This document shows positions 37,085 through 46,610 of a stretch of DNA of 64,000 nucleotides, piece after piece. The notes beneath the pieces are model-generated. The model did not search any database and had not been told where the DNA came from. It worked only from the letters and a program-made list of their open reading frames with translations. Numbering within the stretch: the first letter of the stretch is position 1; every line of letters begins with the position of its first letter. Source of the stretch: Microbulbifer donghaiensis (GTDB lineage: Bacteria; Pseudomonadota; Gammaproteobacteria; Pseudomonadales; Cellvibrionaceae); assembly GCF_900129095.1 (NCBI RefSeq), contig NZ_FQVA01000001.1, forward strand, positions 1,749,615 through 1,813,614. Direction: 5' to 3'. A program made the position numbers and the translations under genes.

Positions 37085-37203
37085 TGTAGGAGCCTACCTG
37101 TGACCGCCATGGATGGCGGAAATGCAGATTTTGCAGGAGCAAAAATCTGCCAGGCGAAGGCTACGGAGCTCCGCGCCATTGCGCCTGCAAGCAGGCTCCT
37201 ACA
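37085..37203. repeat. REP-like multi-hairpin in the rib operon
   Basis: The tips TGTAGGAGCCT and AGGCTCCTACA are exact complements. Inside are a CCGCCATGGATGGCGG palindrome (37104-37119) and a GCAGATTTT/AAAAATCTGC hairpin. It separates ribBA from ribH on a continuous minus-strand operon, so it may modulate mRNA processing or stability. It is related in tip design to 13029-13105 and in core sequence to 45-110. Confidence 0.7.
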
Positions 37204-37216
37204 TCGCTCGAGTTGG

Positions 37217-38332
37217 CTATTCCTGATCCGCGTTCAGGTATTCTTCCACTTCCAGGTCGAAACCGGAGATGGCGCTGAATTTAAACGGCGCGCTCATCAG
37301 GCGCATTTTGCGCACTTTCAGATCGCGCAGTATCTGTGAGCCGGTGCCCACCTGCTTGTAGACGAGGTCCTGGCTGGGGCGCTGCTGCTTGCCGCTGATC
37401 AGCCAGTCGATGCTCTCCTCGATTTCCTCGGTGGTCTCGTTGTGACAAATCACCACCACCACGCCCTTGCCCTCTTCGGCGACTTTTTTCATCGCCCGGT
37501 GCAGCGTCCAGGGTGCATATTTTTCATCGGCGCGACGCAGCGTGAACAGGTCGCGCGTGGTACTGGCCACGTGCACGCGCACGAGCGTCGGCTCTTCCGG
37601 TGTCGGCTGGCCCTTCACAAAGGCGAAGTGGCGCTCGCGGCGCGCCTTGTCCAGGTAGGTGCGAAGCTTGAACTCACCGAACTCGGTGTGCACCTTGCGC
37701 TCGTTGGTGCATTCGACGGTTTTCTCGTTCAGGGCGCGATAATTGATCAGGTCGGCGATAGTGCCGATCTTCAGCTTGTGGGTCTTGGCGAATGTCTCCA
37801 GGTCCGGGCGGCGGGCCATGGTGCCGTCTTCGTTCATGATCTCGACGATCACCGCCGCCGGCTCGAATCCGGCCAGGCGCGCCAGGTCGCAGCCGGCCTC
37901 GGTGTGACCGGCACGGCTCAGGACACCGCCGGGCTGCGCCATGATCGGGAAGATATGGCCCGGCTGCACGATATCGCTCGCCTTGGCATTCCTGGCAACG
38001 GCGGCGCGAATGGTACGGGCGCGATCGGCGGCGGAAATGCCGGTCGTGACCCCCTCGGCCGCCTCGATGGATACGGTGAAGTTGGTGCTGAACTGAGCGC
38101 CGTTGTCGCGGGACATCAGCGGCAGGTCCAACTGCTCGCAGCGCTCCCGGGACATGGGCATGCAGATCAGGCCGCGGGCGTGGGTGGCCATGAAGTTGAT
38201 GTCCTCAGCGCGCACCTGCTCCGCGGCCATCACCAGGTCGCCCTCGTTCTCGCGATCCTCGTCATCCATCAGGATCACCATCTTGCCCTGGCGGATATCG
38301 TCGATCAGTTCTTCAACCGTATTGAGTTCCAT
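37217..38332 (-). CDS. ribBA: 3,4-dihydroxy-2-butanone-4-phosphate synthase with degenerate GTP cyclohydrolase II half
   Basis: The N-terminal half (1-205) is an intact RibB: MDDEDRENEGDLVMAAE, HARGLICMPM, GVTTGISAADRARTI and RAGHTEAGCDLARLAG, making dihydroxybutanone phosphate from ribulose 5-phosphate. The C-terminal half (210-371) has the GTP cyclohydrolase II fold but lacks the zinc Cys motif and the RQEGRGIG loop, so it is probably not catalytic. This form is common in gammaproteobacteria that also keep a separate ribA, as here at 33303. Confidence 0.93.
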   Translation of the reverse strand: MELNTVEELIDDIRQGKMVILMDDEDRENEGDLVMAAEQVRAEDINFMATHARGLICMPMSRERCEQLDLPLMSRDNGAQFSTNFTVSIEAAEGVTTGISAADRARTIRAAVARNAKASDIVQPGHIFPIMAQPGGVLSRAGHTEAGCDLARLAGFEPAAVIVEIMNEDGTMARRPDLETFAKTHKLKIGTIADLINYRALNEKTVECTNERKVHTEFGEFKLRTYLDKARRERHFAFVKGQPTPEEPTLVRVHVASTTRDLFTLRRADEKYAPWTLHRAMKKVAEEGKGVVVVICHNETTEEIEESIDWLISGKQQRPSQDLVYKQVGTGSQILRDLKVRKMRLMSAPFKFSAISGFDLEVEEYLNADQE

Positions 38333-38407
38333 AAATCTCTCTAAATCGTGATTTGTGGTCTTGCTTCAAGCCCGCGTCGGCCCGCTCAAAGCCATTAGTA
38401 ATGGCGG

Positions 38408-39070
38408 CTAACCCCGGTAAAAACCGTGTTGCGCCAGAAATTCCACGGTGAGGCCACCGCTGTCCGACTTGGCCGCCGCCTCGCCGAGCAACAGCCGCTC
38501 CAGATAGCGCGCGATCAGGTCCACTTCCAGATTGACCCGCGTGCCGGCGCGGTAGCTGTCCATCACCGTTTCCTGCAGCGTGTGCGGCACAATGGTCAGC
38601 TCGAACTCGGCGCCATCGATCGCATTGACCGTGAGGCTGGTGCCGTCGACGGTAATCGAGCCCTTGTGGGCGATATATTTGGCCAGGTTGTCCGGCGCGC
38701 GCAGGCGAAAGCGCTCGGCGCGCGCTTCGGACTTGCGCCACACCACTTCGCCGATGCCGTCGACGTGGCCGCTGACGATGTGGCCGCCGAGTCGGGTCTG
38801 CGGGGTCAGCGCCTTTTCCAGGTTCACCCGGTCACCGAGCTTCCAGCCACCGATCGTCGCCACCGCCAGCGTCTCCGCCGACACGTCGGCCCAGTAGCCG
38901 TCGCCGGGCAGATCCACCACCGTCAGGCAGACGCCGTTGGTGGCGATGCTGTCACCCAGTTGCACGTCGGCCAGGTCCAGCTTGCCGGTCTTTACCCGCA
39001 CCCGCAGGTCACCGCCCTTGGGTTGCAGTGCGGCGATCTCGCCGATAGCTTCAATAATTCCCGTAAACAC
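38408..39070 (-). CDS. ribE: Riboflavin synthase alpha subunit
   Basis: It dismutates two lumazine molecules to riboflavin. The internal duplication of two barrels is visible: MFTGIIEAIGEI...SIATNGVCLTV and GHIVSGHVDGIGEV, then GSITVDGTSLTVN and the second half. Length 220. It lies between ribD (15 bp upstream) and ribBA on the same strand. Confidence 0.96.
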   Translation of the reverse strand: MFTGIIEAIGEIAALQPKGGDLRVRVKTGKLDLADVQLGDSIATNGVCLTVVDLPGDGYWADVSAETLAVATIGGWKLGDRVNLEKALTPQTRLGGHIVSGHVDGIGEVVWRKSEARAERFRLRAPDNLAKYIAHKGSITVDGTSLTVNAIDGAEFELTIVPHTLQETVMDSYRAGTRVNLEVDLIARYLERLLLGEAAAKSDSGGLTVEFLAQHGFYRG

Positions 39071-39085
39071 TCGCGGCCCTCAGCA

Positions 39086-40249
39086 CTATCTCTCGATATC
39101 CGTCGTCGCGGTAATACGCCAGTCGTGGCCGACGGCACGCATATCGGTAATGGTAATCGGCAATACAGAACCCATACGCTCGATCGGCAGTTCAAACAGC
39201 GGTCGGGCGGTACTGCCCAGCAGTTTCGGCGCCACGTAGACAATCAATTCGTCCACATGGCCGCGATACAGGAACTCGCCGGACAGGGTGGCGCCGCTCT
39301 CCACCAGCACCTCGTTGCACTGGCGCCGCGCCAGCTCCTCGAGCAGAGCCTGCAGATCCACGCGCCCCTCTTTGTCCGCCGGCAGCACCAGCACCTCGGC
39401 CCCGGCGCTTTCCAGGCGCTCGCGGCGCGATGGCTCGGCCTGTTCCGTAGTGCACACCAATGTTGGGGCGTCCCCCTGCAATATAAAGGCCTTGGCCGGG
39501 GTGCGCAGTTTGCTGTCGACGATCACCCGCAGCGGCTGCACCTCCTGTATCGCTACCGCCTGGGCGGCCTGCTCGCTGGTCAGCAGCTCCAGTGCCATCT
39601 CGTCGGCGCGCACATTCAGGTTGGGGTTGTCGAAACGCACTGTCTCAACCCCGGTGACAATCGCGCAACTGCGCGCGCGCAGGCGCTGTACATCGGCGCG
39701 CGCGGCCGGGCCGGTGACCCACTTGGACTCACCGCTGGCCATGGCGGTGCGCCCGTCCAGGCTCATCGCCGACTTGCAGCGCACCAATGGCAGCCCCAGG
39801 CTCATGCGCTTGATAAAACCGGGATTCAGCGCGCGGCACCGCTCTTCCAGCAGTGGGCCCTCCACCTCGATGCCGGCATCGCGCAGTTTCTGCAGGCCCT
39901 CGCCGCTCACCGATGGGTTGGGGTCCTGCATGCCGAATACGACCCTGGCCACGCCGGCCTCGATCAATGCATCGGCGCAGGGGCCGGTCCTGCCGGTGTG
40001 GCTGCAGGGTTCCAGCGTCACATAGACGGTGGCGCCGCGGGCGCGCTCGCCGGCATTGGCCAGCGCTTCGATCTCCGCGTGCGGCAATCCGGCGCGCTGA
40101 TGCCAGCCCTCGCCAACTATCTGGCCCGTATCGTCGGTGATGACACAGCCCACGCGGGGATTGGGCATGGTGGTATAGAGGCCGCGCTCGGCCAGCTGGA
40201 TCGCGCGCGCCATCAGCGCCTGGGCGCTGTTTCCGGCCGCTCCGCTCAT
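39086..40249 (-). CDS. ribD: Bifunctional pyrimidine deaminase/reductase
   Basis: RibD performs the second and third steps of riboflavin synthesis. The deaminase domain has zinc motifs HAEIEAL and [18 protein letters not shown]. The reductase domain starts near [24 protein letters not shown] and includes [16 protein letters not shown]. Length 387 is normal. Its start overlaps the nrdR stop by 4 bp. Confidence 0.96.
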   Translation of the reverse strand: MSGAAGNSAQALMARAIQLAERGLYTTMPNPRVGCVITDDTGQIVGEGWHQRAGLPHAEIEALANAGERARGATVYVTLEPCSHTGRTGPCADALIEAGVARVVFGMQDPNPSVSGEGLQKLRDAGIEVEGPLLEERCRALNPGFIKRMSLGLPLVRCKSAMSLDGRTAMASGESKWVTGPAARADVQRLRARSCAIVTGVETVRFDNPNLNVRADEMALELLTSEQAAQAVAIQEVQPLRVIVDSKLRTPAKAFILQGDAPTLVCTTEQAEPSRRERLESAGAEVLVLPADKEGRVDLQALLEELARRQCNEVLVESGATLSGEFLYRGHVDELIVYVAPKLLGSTARPLFELPIERMGSVLPITITDMRAVGHDWRITATTDIER

Positions 40250-40713
40250 GGCGTTTTCGCCCCCTTGCTGGTCAGGCGCTCGATTTCCTCGCGGAACTCG
40301 CTGACGTCCTCGAAGCGCCGGTAGACGGACGCGAAGCGCACATAGGCCACCTGGTCCAGCTCGCGCAGCTGGTCCATCACCAGTTCGCCGATGGCGCGGG
40401 CCGGCAGTTCGCGCTCGCCGGTGGCCTGCAGGGCGTGCTTGATCTGGGACACCGCGGATTCCACCCGCTCGGTGCTGACCGGGCGCTTTTCCACCGCGCG
40501 CTGAATCCCCGCGCGCAGCTTGTCCTCGTTGAACGGCTCGCGCTGGCCGTTCTGCTTGATCACCCGTGGCAACAACAATTCGGCAGTTTCAAAAGTGGTG
40601 AAGCGCTCGTGGCAATCGAGACATTCGCGCCGGCGGCGCACCTGATCGCCTTCGGCCACCAGGCGGGAATCGACGACTTTGGTTTCTTCTGCGCTGCAGA
40701 AAGGACAGTGCAT
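40246..40713 (-). CDS. nrdR: Transcriptional repressor NrdR
   Basis: NrdR senses ATP/dATP and represses ribonucleotide reductase genes. It shows the N-terminal zinc ribbon MHCPFCS...[16 protein letters not shown] and the ATP-cone ([24 protein letters not shown]). Length 155. It heads the rib operon, as in many gammaproteobacteria. Confidence 0.97.
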   Translation of the reverse strand: MHCPFCSAEETKVVDSRLVAEGDQVRRRRECLDCHERFTTFETAELLLPRVIKQNGQREPFNEDKLRAGIQRAVEKRPVSTERVESAVSQIKHALQATGERELPARAIGELVMDQLRELDQVAYVRFASVYRRFEDVSEFREEIERLTSKGAKTP

Positions 40714-40787
40714 GACGGGAGGGCCCTATCAGAAAATGGGCCGCAGTTTACCACAGCCGCCCCGGTGGTGCGGCTGTGGTGCAGCGC

Positions 40788-41885
40788 TCAGAGCTTTTCG
40801 CGGTCGATGATGCGGGTCCAGAGCTTCTGGCGCAGCGCCAGGGTGTTGGCGGGTGTGGCGGCGGGTGTCCAGGAATTGCCCAGCGCGTCCGCCTGCGGAT
40901 ACACGATGGGGTTTGCCAGCAGTTGGGTGTCGACCAGATTGCGCGCTTCCAGGTTGGCGTTGGCGAACTGGGTCGCGTTGGTGACCTGCGCGATCACCTC
41001 CGGGCGCATCAGGTATTCCATAAACTTGTAGGCGGCGTCACTGTTCGGCGCATTGGCCGGCATGGCGACCACGTCGATCCACAGCGGAAAGCCCTCCTTG
41101 GGCATGATGTAGCGGATATCGAAAGCCTCACCCGCCGAACGGGCCAACTGCTGCGCGCGCAGAATATCCCCGCTCCAGCCGTGCACCATACAGTGTTTGC
41201 CGCTGGCCAGGTTTTCCACATAGTCGCCGGAATCGAAGTCCGTAACATACAGGCGCACCTTGGCGAGCAGATTACCCACCAGGAACTGGTGCGCGGCGTT
41301 CATGCTGTTGGGGTCTCGCCCCAGATACTTGAGCCCCACGTCGAAGATTTCCTCCGGCGAGCGCAGCAGAGTCACGCCGCAGTGATCCAGCTTCGACAGA
41401 TTTTCCGGGTTGAACAGCAGCTCCCAGCTATCTTCCGGCAGCTCACCGCCGAAAGCGCGGCGTACGGCGTCGACGTTGTAGCCGATACCGACGGTGCCCC
41501 ACAGGTAGGGAAAGGCGTAGCGATTGCCGGGGTCTGCGCCCTGCAGGCGCTGCAAAAATTGCGGATCGTTGCGGGACCAGCCGGGCAGACGGCTGCGATC
41601 GAGCGGACTGAGCAGGCCGGCGGCGATATACGCGGGCAGGTTGTCGGAGCTAGGTACCACCAGGTCGAAGCGGCGCCCCTCGTTAATCCACACTTGCTCC
41701 AGCTCTTCGATATCGTCGAACTCGAAGTAGTGCACCTTGATCCCGGTTTCCCGCTCGAAGTCGGCAATGGTGTTTTCGCCGACGTAGTCCGACCAGTTGG
41801 CGATATGTAATTCCTGCGCCGTGGCTACCCGCGCGAGGCCGGTTACCAACAGCAGAACGCCCAGAGTATTGATTATGGTGCGCAT
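40788..41885 (-). CDS. Periplasmic polyamine-binding protein of an ABC transporter (PotF/SpuD-like)
   Basis: An ABC transporter substrate-binding protein for putrescine or spermidine. A signal peptide (MRTIINTLGVLLLVTG...ATA) is followed by LHIANWSDYVGENTIADFERETGIKVHYFEFD, FDLVVPSSDNLPAYI, YLWGTVGIGYNVDAV and VNATQFANANLEA, closely like PotF/PotD. The ATG at 41885 has an excellent AGGGGG RBS; codons upstream are not family sequence. No permease or ATPase genes are adjacent, so it is an orphan that must use a transporter elsewhere or act as a sensor. A GC-rich hairpin lies after it (40751-40779). Confidence 0.9.
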   Translation of the reverse strand: MRTIINTLGVLLLVTGLARVATAQELHIANWSDYVGENTIADFERETGIKVHYFEFDDIEELEQVWINEGRRFDLVVPSSDNLPAYIAAGLLSPLDRSRLPGWSRNDPQFLQRLQGADPGNRYAFPYLWGTVGIGYNVDAVRRAFGGELPEDSWELLFNPENLSKLDHCGVTLLRSPEEIFDVGLKYLGRDPNSMNAAHQFLVGNLLAKVRLYVTDFDSGDYVENLASGKHCMVHGWSGDILRAQQLARSAGEAFDIRYIMPKEGFPLWIDVVAMPANAPNSDAAYKFMEYLMRPEVIAQVTNATQFANANLEARNLVDTQLLANPIVYPQADALGNSWTPAATPANTLALRQKLWTRIIDREKL

Positions 41886-42153
41886 GCTTCCCCCTAATCG
41901 CAGCCGCGCTGCGGGACTGACTGGAACCCGTTCGCCCCGGCATTCCGGCCAATACGACGGGTGGAGAGCCCGGTAACCGCTGGGACCCTCAGATAACTGC
42001 TTTTTTTTGTGCAGACGACACAGCACGTCCCAGTGCTGCGCAGGCCGAAAAAACCGAACCTTTATTCGACTTTATCAAAGATGCCAGCAAAACAGAATCG
42101 GGATGGCAAATGGCGTGGAGGGGCGAGGGGGAGAAATTGAGGGAGCCAAAAAC

Positions 42154-42180
42154 AAAAAAGCGGCCCGATTGAGCCGCTTT
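42154..42180 (-). terminator. Terminator after glyA
   Basis: AAAGCGGC and GCCGCTTT pair around an 8-base loop, followed on the minus strand by TTTTTT, 22 bp after the glyA stop. Confidence 0.85.
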
Positions 42181-42201
42181 CGTCTACTTCGCTATTGGAG
42201 A

Positions 42202-43467
42202 TCAGCCCTTATAGACGGGGTATTGGGCACAAATATCCAGCACCTTCTGCTTCACTTCGGCGATGGTCGCTTCGGCGTCGCCTTTTTCCAGTGCGTCCAG
42301 CACGTCGCAGATCCAGTGGGTCAGCTGCTGGGTCTCCTTGACGCCGAAACCGCGGGTGGTGATCGCCGGGGTGCCGACACGCAGGCCGCTGGTGATAAAC
42401 GGTGAGCGCGGGTCGTTGGGGACCGCGTTCTTGTTCACGGTAATGTTGGCGTTGCCGAGGGCCTCGTCCGCGTCCTTACCGGTGTACTCCTTGCCGATCA
42501 GGTCCACCAGCATCAGGTGGTCGTCGGTACCGCCGGAAACGATGTTGATACCACGATCCAGGAAGGTCTCGGCCATGGCGCGGGCGTTTTCCACCACTTT
42601 CTTCTGGTAGGCCTTGTACTCGGGGCTCATGGCTTCCTTGAAGGAGACCGCTTTGGCCGCGATCACGTGCATCAGCGGGCCGCCCTGACCGCCGGGGAAT
42701 ACGGCGCTGTTGAGCTTCTTCTCGATCTCTTCGTTGGCCTTGGCCAGGATGATGCCGCCGCGCGGACCGCGCAGGGTCTTGTGGGTGGTGGAGGTCACCA
42801 CGTCGGCGTGGGGAATCGGCGTTGGGTATTCGCCGGCGGCCACCAGGCCGGCCACGTGGGCCATGTCGACGAACAGGTAGGCACCGACCTTGTCGGCGAT
42901 CTCGCGGAAGCGCGCCCAGTCCATTACGCGGCTGTAGGCGGAGAAACCGGCCACGATCATCTTCGGCTTGTGCTCCAGCGCCAGGCGCTCTACTTCCTCG
43001 TAGTCCACCTCGCCGGTTTCCGGGTTCAGGCCGTATTGCACCGCGTTGTAGATCTTGCCGGAGAAATTGACCCGCGCGCCGTGGGTCAGGTGACCGCCGT
43101 GGGCCAGGCTCATGCCCAGCACGGTGTCGCCGGGTGCGCACAGCGCCTGGTAGACGGCGGCGTTGGCCTGGGAGCCGGAGTGCGGCTGCACGTTGGCGTA
43201 GTCGGCACCGAACAGCTTCTTGGCCCGCTCGATGGCCAGGGTCTCCACCTTGTCCACATACTCACAGCCACCGTAGTAGCGCTTGCCCGGGTAACCTTCC
43301 GCGTACTTGTTGGTCAGGCTGCTGCCCTGGGCCTGCATCACCAGCGGGCTGGTGTAGTTCTCGGAGGCAATCAGCTCGATGTGCTCTTCCTGGCGGCGGT
43401 CCTCCTCCTGAATGGCTTCCCAGATATCCGGGTCGTAGGAGGCAAGTGTGACTGATGAATCAAACAT
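42202..43467 (-). CDS. glyA: Serine hydroxymethyltransferase
   Basis: GlyA interconverts serine and glycine with tetrahydrofolate, the main source of one-carbon units. PLP sites are clear: [53 protein letters not shown] and the Schiff-base lysine in [12 protein letters not shown]. The ATG at 43467 ([12 protein letters not shown]) gives 421 residues, the family length; an extended frame upstream is not conserved. It is a stand-alone gene with its own terminator. Confidence 0.96.
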   Translation of the reverse strand: MFDSSVTLASYDPDIWEAIQEEDRRQEEHIELIASENYTSPLVMQAQGSSLTNKYAEGYPGKRYYGGCEYVDKVETLAIERAKKLFGADYANVQPHSGSQANAAVYQALCAPGDTVLGMSLAHGGHLTHGARVNFSGKIYNAVQYGLNPETGEVDYEEVERLALEHKPKMIVAGFSAYSRVMDWARFREIADKVGAYLFVDMAHVAGLVAAGEYPTPIPHADVVTSTTHKTLRGPRGGIILAKANEEIEKKLNSAVFPGGQGGPLMHVIAAKAVSFKEAMSPEYKAYQKKVVENARAMAETFLDRGINIVSGGTDDHLMLVDLIGKEYTGKDADEALGNANITVNKNAVPNDPRSPFITSGLRVGTPAITTRGFGVKETQQLTHWICDVLDALEKGDAEATIAEVKQKVLDICAQYPVYKG

Positions 43468-43624
43468 GGTGTTCCCTCGGTAATGCGGGCTGAGTAGAGA
43501 CTCGGTGAAACTATAGAAAGGCGCGCATTGTACACCAAGGAAATATGGCCTGCGCAGATATGACGACGCGGTCATCAGCCCGCATAGCGTACCTTGGACC
43601 GCGCTCTCGCTTGATCCCTGCATA

Positions 43625-43689
43625 CCCTGCCGGTTTTTGCGGCTAATACATGCAGTCAGCATGCATATACGCCGCAAAAACCGGCAGGG
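43625..43689. repeat. 19-bp perfect inverted repeat between glyA and an outer-membrane gene
   Basis: Arms CCCTGCCGGTTTTTGCGGC (43625-43643) and its exact complement (43671-43689) flank 27 bases that themselves hold ATGCA/TGCAT. No T-run follows, so a standard terminator is unlikely. The 304-bp gap 43468-43771 otherwise holds only the glyA promoter region, not resolvable by eye. Confidence 0.65.
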
Positions 43690-43771
43690 CGCACAGATCT
43701 CGGCGCGATCATCACGGCCCCGGCACGATATCCGGGCTAAACCGCGTCGCGAGGAAGGATATAGGAGATAC

Positions 43772-44260
43772 TTAGAAGTTCAGGGTCACGGTACCGGACC
43801 AGAAGCCGATATCTTCCTCGATCATGGTGTATTCGAGCTCGACATTGGTGTTAGGGGTGTAATTGAAACCCACGCCAGCGCCGAGGGAGATACCGGTGTC
43901 GTCCTCACTGAAACGGCCTACGGAGACGTCTTCATACAGCAGGCCCAGGCGGCCCTTGAAGTAGAGGTCGCCGTAGGTGCGGTAGGTGCCATAGCCGGCC
44001 AGTGTCTGCACGTCCACGTCCACATCGCGGTCAAATACATCCGCGTCGCCGCTGATCAGCGAGTTGGTGTATTCGGCCTCAAAGCCCCAGCCGGACGGCA
44101 GGGTATAGCCGCCACGCAGGCCAACGTTGAGCGGGCTGTCGACATTGTTCTGATCGATATCCATCAGGCCGACGGTAGCGCCCCAGTAACCGCCTTCGGC
44201 CGTGGCGGCAGAAGAACAAACCAGCGCCAGTGCAGCTACACCTTTTGCAATCTTACGCAT
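43772..44260 (-). CDS. Small outer-membrane beta-barrel protein
   Basis: A 162-residue precursor with signal peptide [23 protein letters not shown] and alternating amphipathic strands ending in a C-terminal aromatic (SGTVTLNF), the BAM recognition form. It resembles the OmpA-like/opacity eight-strand barrels (porin family, OMP_b-brl), including [13 protein letters not shown] and [25 protein letters not shown]. The function is unknown. The ATG at 44260 is preferred because the upstream extension is not signal-like. An FNR box lies 210 bp upstream, nearer to the divergent hemerythrin gene. Confidence 0.82.
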   Translation of the reverse strand: MRKIAKGVAALALVCSSAATAEGGYWGATVGLMDIDQNNVDSPLNVGLRGGYTLPSGWGFEAEYTNSLISGDADVFDRDVDVDVQTLAGYGTYRTYGDLYFKGRLGLLYEDVSVGRFSEDDTGISLGAGVGFNYTPNTNVELEYTMIEEDIGFWSGTVTLNF

Positions 44261-44468
44261 AGGAAATCCCCAATATTGTTGTTCCCAAAATGGTTGCGCG
44301 GATTCTATCCGCCTTGTTACCCGTCGACCAGTTACCGCGTCACATCGGTTCAGTGGTAATCGCCGCAGGGCATCCTGTGACAACCGTCTCACTCGATTTG
44401 TTCCACCCGCCATTTCCGCCGCCCCGCAACGCGGAATTCCACTCGAGCTTTCACAATCCTATCGCGGC

Positions 44469-44482
44469 TTGATCCAAATCAA
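44469..44482. promoter_or_regulatory. FNR/Anr box before hemerythrin gene
   Basis: TTGATCCAAATCAA fits the FNR consensus TTGATNNNNATCAA exactly. Its centre lies 65 bp upstream of the hemerythrin ATG. A -10-like AAGAAT at 44504-44509 would place the box close to -41.5, the usual activating position. Confidence 0.75.
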
Positions 44483-44540
44483 GCCGTCCGCCTCACCCCG
44501 GGCAAGAATGGATACATTGGTAAATAGAAGGAGGCAAGGA

Positions 44541-45113
44541 ATGGACGCTATCTACCGGCAACTGTGCCGCGATCACAAGCATATGCAGCAGCTGCTCGAC
44601 GCCTTCGAGAAGTTGCTGCACCAGCTTGGCAGGAGCGACCGCGATCCCGCGACCCTGAGCCTGATACTCGACGCCCTGGACTACCTGTCCGTCTATCCGG
44701 ACAAGTGGCACCACCCTACGGAAGAGCTCGTATTCGCCCGCCTGTTGACGAAGCCCGCCCACGACCGCGACGCAATATATTCGGCACAAATGCAACACGA
44801 GCGGATTGCCGCTGCCACCAAACATATGAGCGGTCTGTTTTACGCCGTTGCCAACGATTCGGCTGTGGAGCGGCACACGCTGGTGGACGCCTGCACCAAC
44901 TATCTGCAACTGCAGCGCGAGCATATGGAGCTGGAGAATCGAGTCATATTTCCGCAGATAGAGTTATACCTGACCGACACGGACTGGGACGCCATCCGCA
45001 CCCAGATCGGCACCCAGCAGGACCCGCTGTTCAATGACGACACCAGGAAAACCTATGAGTCCCTGCGCCAGCATCTGACAGAACCACAGAACCCGGTGAT
45101 CGCGGTCGCGTAG
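44541..45113 (+). CDS. Hemerythrin-like di-iron protein
   Basis: A 190-residue four-helix protein of the hemerythrin HHE family, which binds O2 or senses NO/O2 through a di-iron site. Candidate ligands are in RDHKHM, WHHPTEE (HxxxE), MQHERIAAATKH and REHMELENRVIFPQIE (HxxxE). A perfect AGGAGG RBS selects the ATG at 44541; the earlier in-frame region lies upstream of the FNR box. The presence of that box, and of the fnr and hemN genes 1-2 kb downstream, points to use under low oxygen. Confidence 0.88.
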   Translation: MDAIYRQLCRDHKHMQQLLDAFEKLLHQLGRSDRDPATLSLILDALDYLSVYPDKWHHPTEELVFARLLTKPAHDRDAIYSAQMQHERIAAATKHMSGLFYAVANDSAVERHTLVDACTNYLQLQREHMELENRVIFPQIELYLTDTDWDAIRTQIGTQQDPLFNDDTRKTYESLRQHLTEPQNPVIAVA

Positions 45114-45156
45114 TCAGAAAAGGCTTTTCACTACCGCCTCAATTCAAGGAGGAACC

Positions 45157-45603
45157 ATGGACATCAAGCGTCACGGCATATCAATTGGTATCGAGCGTAT
45201 CGGCTCTGAATTCTTTCTTTACTTCAAACCCATCGGCCGCCTCACGCACGACGATTACGAGCGGATCACGCCGCTACTCGACGACGCGCTGCAAGGCGTT
45301 AAGGATCCGAAAGTACAGATGCTGGTCGATGCCACGGACTTTGAGGGCTGGGAGCTGCGTGCTGCCTGGGATGATTTCACACTGGCGCTGAAACACGGCA
45401 ACGAGTTTTCCCGTGTCGCCATAGTCGGCGACGAGAAATGGCAGCAGCTGGCAGCGCGTATCGCGTCCTGGTTTGTCAGCGGGGAAGTGCGATTTTTCGA
45501 TGAGCAGGACGATGCCCTGGAGTGGCTCGCGCAACCGCTCCCGAAAGAACCTGCGGCAGACACCGATCGCGGCGACAAGCGGATCTTTCCCGCGCACTCA
45601 TAG
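45157..45603 (+). CDS. SpoIIAA-like STAS/SEC14-type protein
   Basis: A cytoplasmic 148-residue protein of the SpoIIAA-like (DUF3478) family, with FLYFKPIGRLTHDDYERITPLLD, VQMLVDATDFEGWELRAAWDDF and the family FSRVAIVGDEKWQQLAARIASWF. The family is linked to the STAS fold and may bind a lipid or nucleotide; its role is unclear. A strong AAGGAGGAA RBS precedes the start. It lies 43 bp after the hemerythrin gene, likely in the same transcript and under the same FNR box. Confidence 0.85.
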   Translation: MDIKRHGISIGIERIGSEFFLYFKPIGRLTHDDYERITPLLDDALQGVKDPKVQMLVDATDFEGWELRAAWDDFTLALKHGNEFSRVAIVGDEKWQQLAARIASWFVSGEVRFFDEQDDALEWLAQPLPKEPAADTDRGDKRIFPAHS

Positions 45604-45770
45604 ACAATCGCCCAGTGGAAGAAGCACGGTCAGCAACCGCTGGCCGTGTTTCTTTAGCGTATTGTTATTTGCCTGGCCGCGCGAGAGTCCGACTCCTGGC
45701 TATGGAGCCGCACAGAATCAATGGATGGTACGGATCAACCGAAGCAGGATTGCGCGCGCACTGCTGCGCC

Positions 45771-46502
45771 TCAGCCGTCGCTGTCGTAACTGCAGTGGGT
45801 ACCCGCCAGCTCGCTGAGCCCGACCAGATCGAGAATCTCCACCACCCGTCCGCGCGCCTGGATCAGCTTTTCCTTCTGGAAGCGCGAAAACAGCCGGCTG
45901 ACGGTCTCCGCCGTCAGGCCGAGATAATTAGCGATGTCGGTGCGCGGCATGGAAAGCACGAATTGGCTGGCGGAATAGCCGCGACGCGCGTAGCGGCTGG
46001 AGATGTTGATCAGCAGCGCCGCCAGACGGGTGTCGGCGGAGCGCTTGCCCAGCAACATCAGGATATCGTTCTCCTGCTTCAATTCCTCGGAGAAGATACT
46101 GTAAATCTGCTGCTGCAGCGCCGGCACCTGCTGTGCCAGTGTTTCGAGATGCGCGAACGGCAACACACAGACACTGCTGTCTTCCAGCGCTTCCGCGTAA
46201 CTGGGATGGCAGCGATCGCTATAGCCGTCCAGGCCGAGCAGCTCTCCCGGCAGCGCAAAATGCGTGACCTGGGTGTCGCCGTCGGCGGCAATCACCGCAG
46301 TCTTGAAGCTGCCGGAACGAATCGCATAGAGGTTGGCAAATGGATCACCGGCGCGGTAGAGCGGCTCACCGGCCTTGACGATCTTCTTCCGCCGGGTGAC
46401 CTGTTCGAGGCGATCAATATCGGCGGCCGACAGCCCCGCGGGCAGGCACAACCGTCTGACCGAGCAGTTTCCGCAACTTACCGCTGTCGGGGAGTCAGTC
46501 AT
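45771..46502 (-). CDS. fnr: FNR/Anr-type oxygen-sensing regulator
   Basis: A Crp-family activator whose 4Fe-4S cluster is lost in oxygen. The N-terminal cysteines C10, C13 and C19 (SCGNCSVRRLC) plus C98 (SDRCHPSY) form the cluster set. Next come the cyclic-nucleotide-like domain (about 25-140) and an HTH with DIANYLGLTAETVSRLFSRFQ, which keeps the Glu, Ser and Arg that read TTGAT half-sites. The ATG at 46502 gives 243 residues; a TTG 24 bp earlier is also open. It is followed by nothing on its strand and lies next to hemN, a usual FNR target. Confidence 0.94.
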   Translation of the reverse strand: MTDSPTAVSCGNCSVRRLCLPAGLSAADIDRLEQVTRRKKIVKAGEPLYRAGDPFANLYAIRSGSFKTAVIAADGDTQVTHFALPGELLGLDGYSDRCHPSYAEALEDSSVCVLPFAHLETLAQQVPALQQQIYSIFSEELKQENDILMLLGKRSADTRLAALLINISSRYARRGYSASQFVLSMPRTDIANYLGLTAETVSRLFSRFQKEKLIQARGRVVEILDLVGLSELAGTHCSYDSDG

Positions 46503-46610
46503 GGCGATACCGTCCGGAGAGTTCAAATCGGGGGTTAATTGTACACTCTCACCGGGCAGTCGTCTTCTGCAGAGGGTTATTGCACCGTTGCCGAACTAAT
46601 AAGCTGCTCC

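Noticed and set aside
37217..37700. Active GTP cyclohydrolase II half in RibBA
   Set aside because: The zinc-binding Cys motif and the RQEGRGIG loop seen in ribA at 33303 are absent.
43625..43689. Intrinsic terminator for the beta-barrel gene
   Set aside because: The stem is strong but the loop is 27 bases and no T-run follows on either strand.
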